Assembly: GCA_913775095.1 (NCBI GenBank)
Contig: CAJYIW010000023.1
Coordinates: forward strand, 124,001-188,000
Direction: 5' to 3'
DNA: 64,000 nt
From: an uncultured Siphonobacter sp.
Lineage (GTDB): Bacteria; Bacteroidota; Bacteroidia; Cytophagales; Spirosomataceae
Shown: in pieces, positions 63,647 to 64,000 of the stretch
Position numbering within the stretch: the stretch's first letter is position 1
Layout: every line of letters starts with the position of its first letter
Notes under the pieces: model-generated
What the model saw: only the letters and a program-made list of their open reading frames with translations
Told to the model about the DNA's origin: nothing
The model's database searches: none
Position numbers and translations under genes: made by a program

Positions 63647-64000
63647 TTAATGGGGCCGTTTCTCCAGAAAACGCTTTTGAATCTTTAAGGCTTCGTCGAG
63701 ACTGGACTGAATGTAAGCAATGCCCGCTATGGCTTCGGGGGTACTGGCCCGCTGGGCGATGGCCTGGGGTTGCGTGAAATCGATCTCTTCAGTCCGTTGA
63801 CTGATCCACCAGAGATTGCCCCAGGGATCTAAAATCCGGCCGACCTTTTCTCCAAACCAGAGCGGGGTAATGGACGTAACCGGGCGGGCCCCTGCGGCCA
63901 GGGCCTTTTGAAACGTCTGCTCCGCGTCGCGAACGTATACGTTCAGATAAGCAGCCGTAGCGGGCCAGTCTTTTCGGGAATCAAAAAGCATGATCAGGGC
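63647..64000 (-). CDS. VOC/PhnB-like glyoxalase-fold protein, 5' end outside the window
   Basis: The frame stays open to the window edge (reading ALIMLFDS at its left-most visible codons), so ATG 63991 is internal. It carries the PhnB-like VOC pattern: AYLNVYVRDAEQTFQKALAAGARPV, then PLWFGEKVGRILDPWGNLWWI and a short helical tail. Members include glyoxalase, dioxygenase and antibiotic-binding proteins. No specific role can be named. Confidence 0.85.
   Translation of the reverse strand, partial: ALIMLFDSRKDWPATAAYLNVYVRDAEQTFQKALAAGARPVTSITPLWFGEKVGRILDPWGNLWWISQRTEEIDFTQPQAIAQRASTPEAIAGIAYIQSSLDEALKIQKRFLEKRPH

Noticed and set aside
1-64000. Mobile elements, CRISPR arrays or defence islands
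   Set aside because: I saw no transposase, integrase, repeat-spacer array, terminal repeats or defence gene families; composition is even apart from AT-rich gaps.

Overview
The window reads as chromosome of a free-living Bacteroidota bacterium, most likely a Cytophagales member (Spirosoma/Siphonobacter-like; the genus is inference). The signs are SusC/SusD pairs, a type IX secretion (T9SS) sorting domain, a hybrid two-component system (HTCS) regulator, FecI/FecR-type sigma/anti-sigma pairs, a TonB receptor beside a DUF4249 lipoprotein, promoter boxes matching TAnnTTTG, and an almost complete lack of Shine-Dalgarno sites. Coding sequence is near 50% GC, while gaps between genes are AT-rich. 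I saw no tRNA, rRNA, insertion sequence, prophage or CRISPR array.

Layout. 1-3.6 kb: minus-strand tripartite RND efflux operon (TolC, adaptor, pump; the pump runs off the left edge). 4.2-9.3 kb: an FAD/2Fe-2S reductase, then two secreted proteins, DUF1080+PA14-like and a beta-propeller ending in cytochrome c. 9.4-13.5 kb: glycosyltransferase, DUF1304 membrane protein, vWA-like lipoprotein, TPR protein and a small conserved protein. 13.7-20.7 kb: ECF sigma, FecR anti-sigma, SusC with an STN domain, and SusD, a cell-surface-signalling uptake locus. 20.9-30.8 kb: mostly housekeeping (MOSC protein, thioredoxin-like ferredoxin, OmpA lipoprotein, beta-barrel, GH3 enzyme, glycerophosphodiesterase, smpB, gatB, TlpA-like protein, proC, small lipoprotein).

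30.8-34.6 kb: an ECF sigma followed by an anti-sigma-like protein that ends in a TonB domain, divergent from a MuiA/DUF4139 protein with an inserted carboxypeptidase-regulatory-like domain. 34.7-38.7 kb: TonB receptor and DUF4249 lipoprotein, each preceded by nearly the same 30-bp element. 39.1-45.8 kb: fatty acid desaturase, two tandem paralogous 85-aa proteins of unknown family, a GMC oxidoreductase with its subunit-3 partner, and a GH97 glycosidase. 46.3-51 kb: a 56-aa zinc-ribbon protein, an unexplained structured stretch just before a heme oxygenase, an RCC1-repeat T9SS cargo, and a ScyD/ScyE-type propeller lipoprotein. 51.6-63.6 kb: a soluble hybrid histidine kinase convergent with an HTCS, which diverges from a second SusC/SusD pair. 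The right edge holds part of a VOC/PhnB-like protein.

Two routes of nutrient-responsive control sit side by side: STN-SusC with sigma/anti-sigma at 13.7-20.7 kb, and HTCS with an STN-less SusC at 54.7-63.6 kb. Neither SusCD pair has a glycoside hydrolase next to it. The DUF1080 protein, the propeller-cytochrome and the GMC/subunit-3 pair could together serve oxidative (3-keto) sugar metabolism. The most unusual items are the TonB/anti-sigma fusion beside the modified MuiA protein, the duplicated 30-bp element, the tandem small paralogs, and the unidentified structured region before the heme oxygenase.
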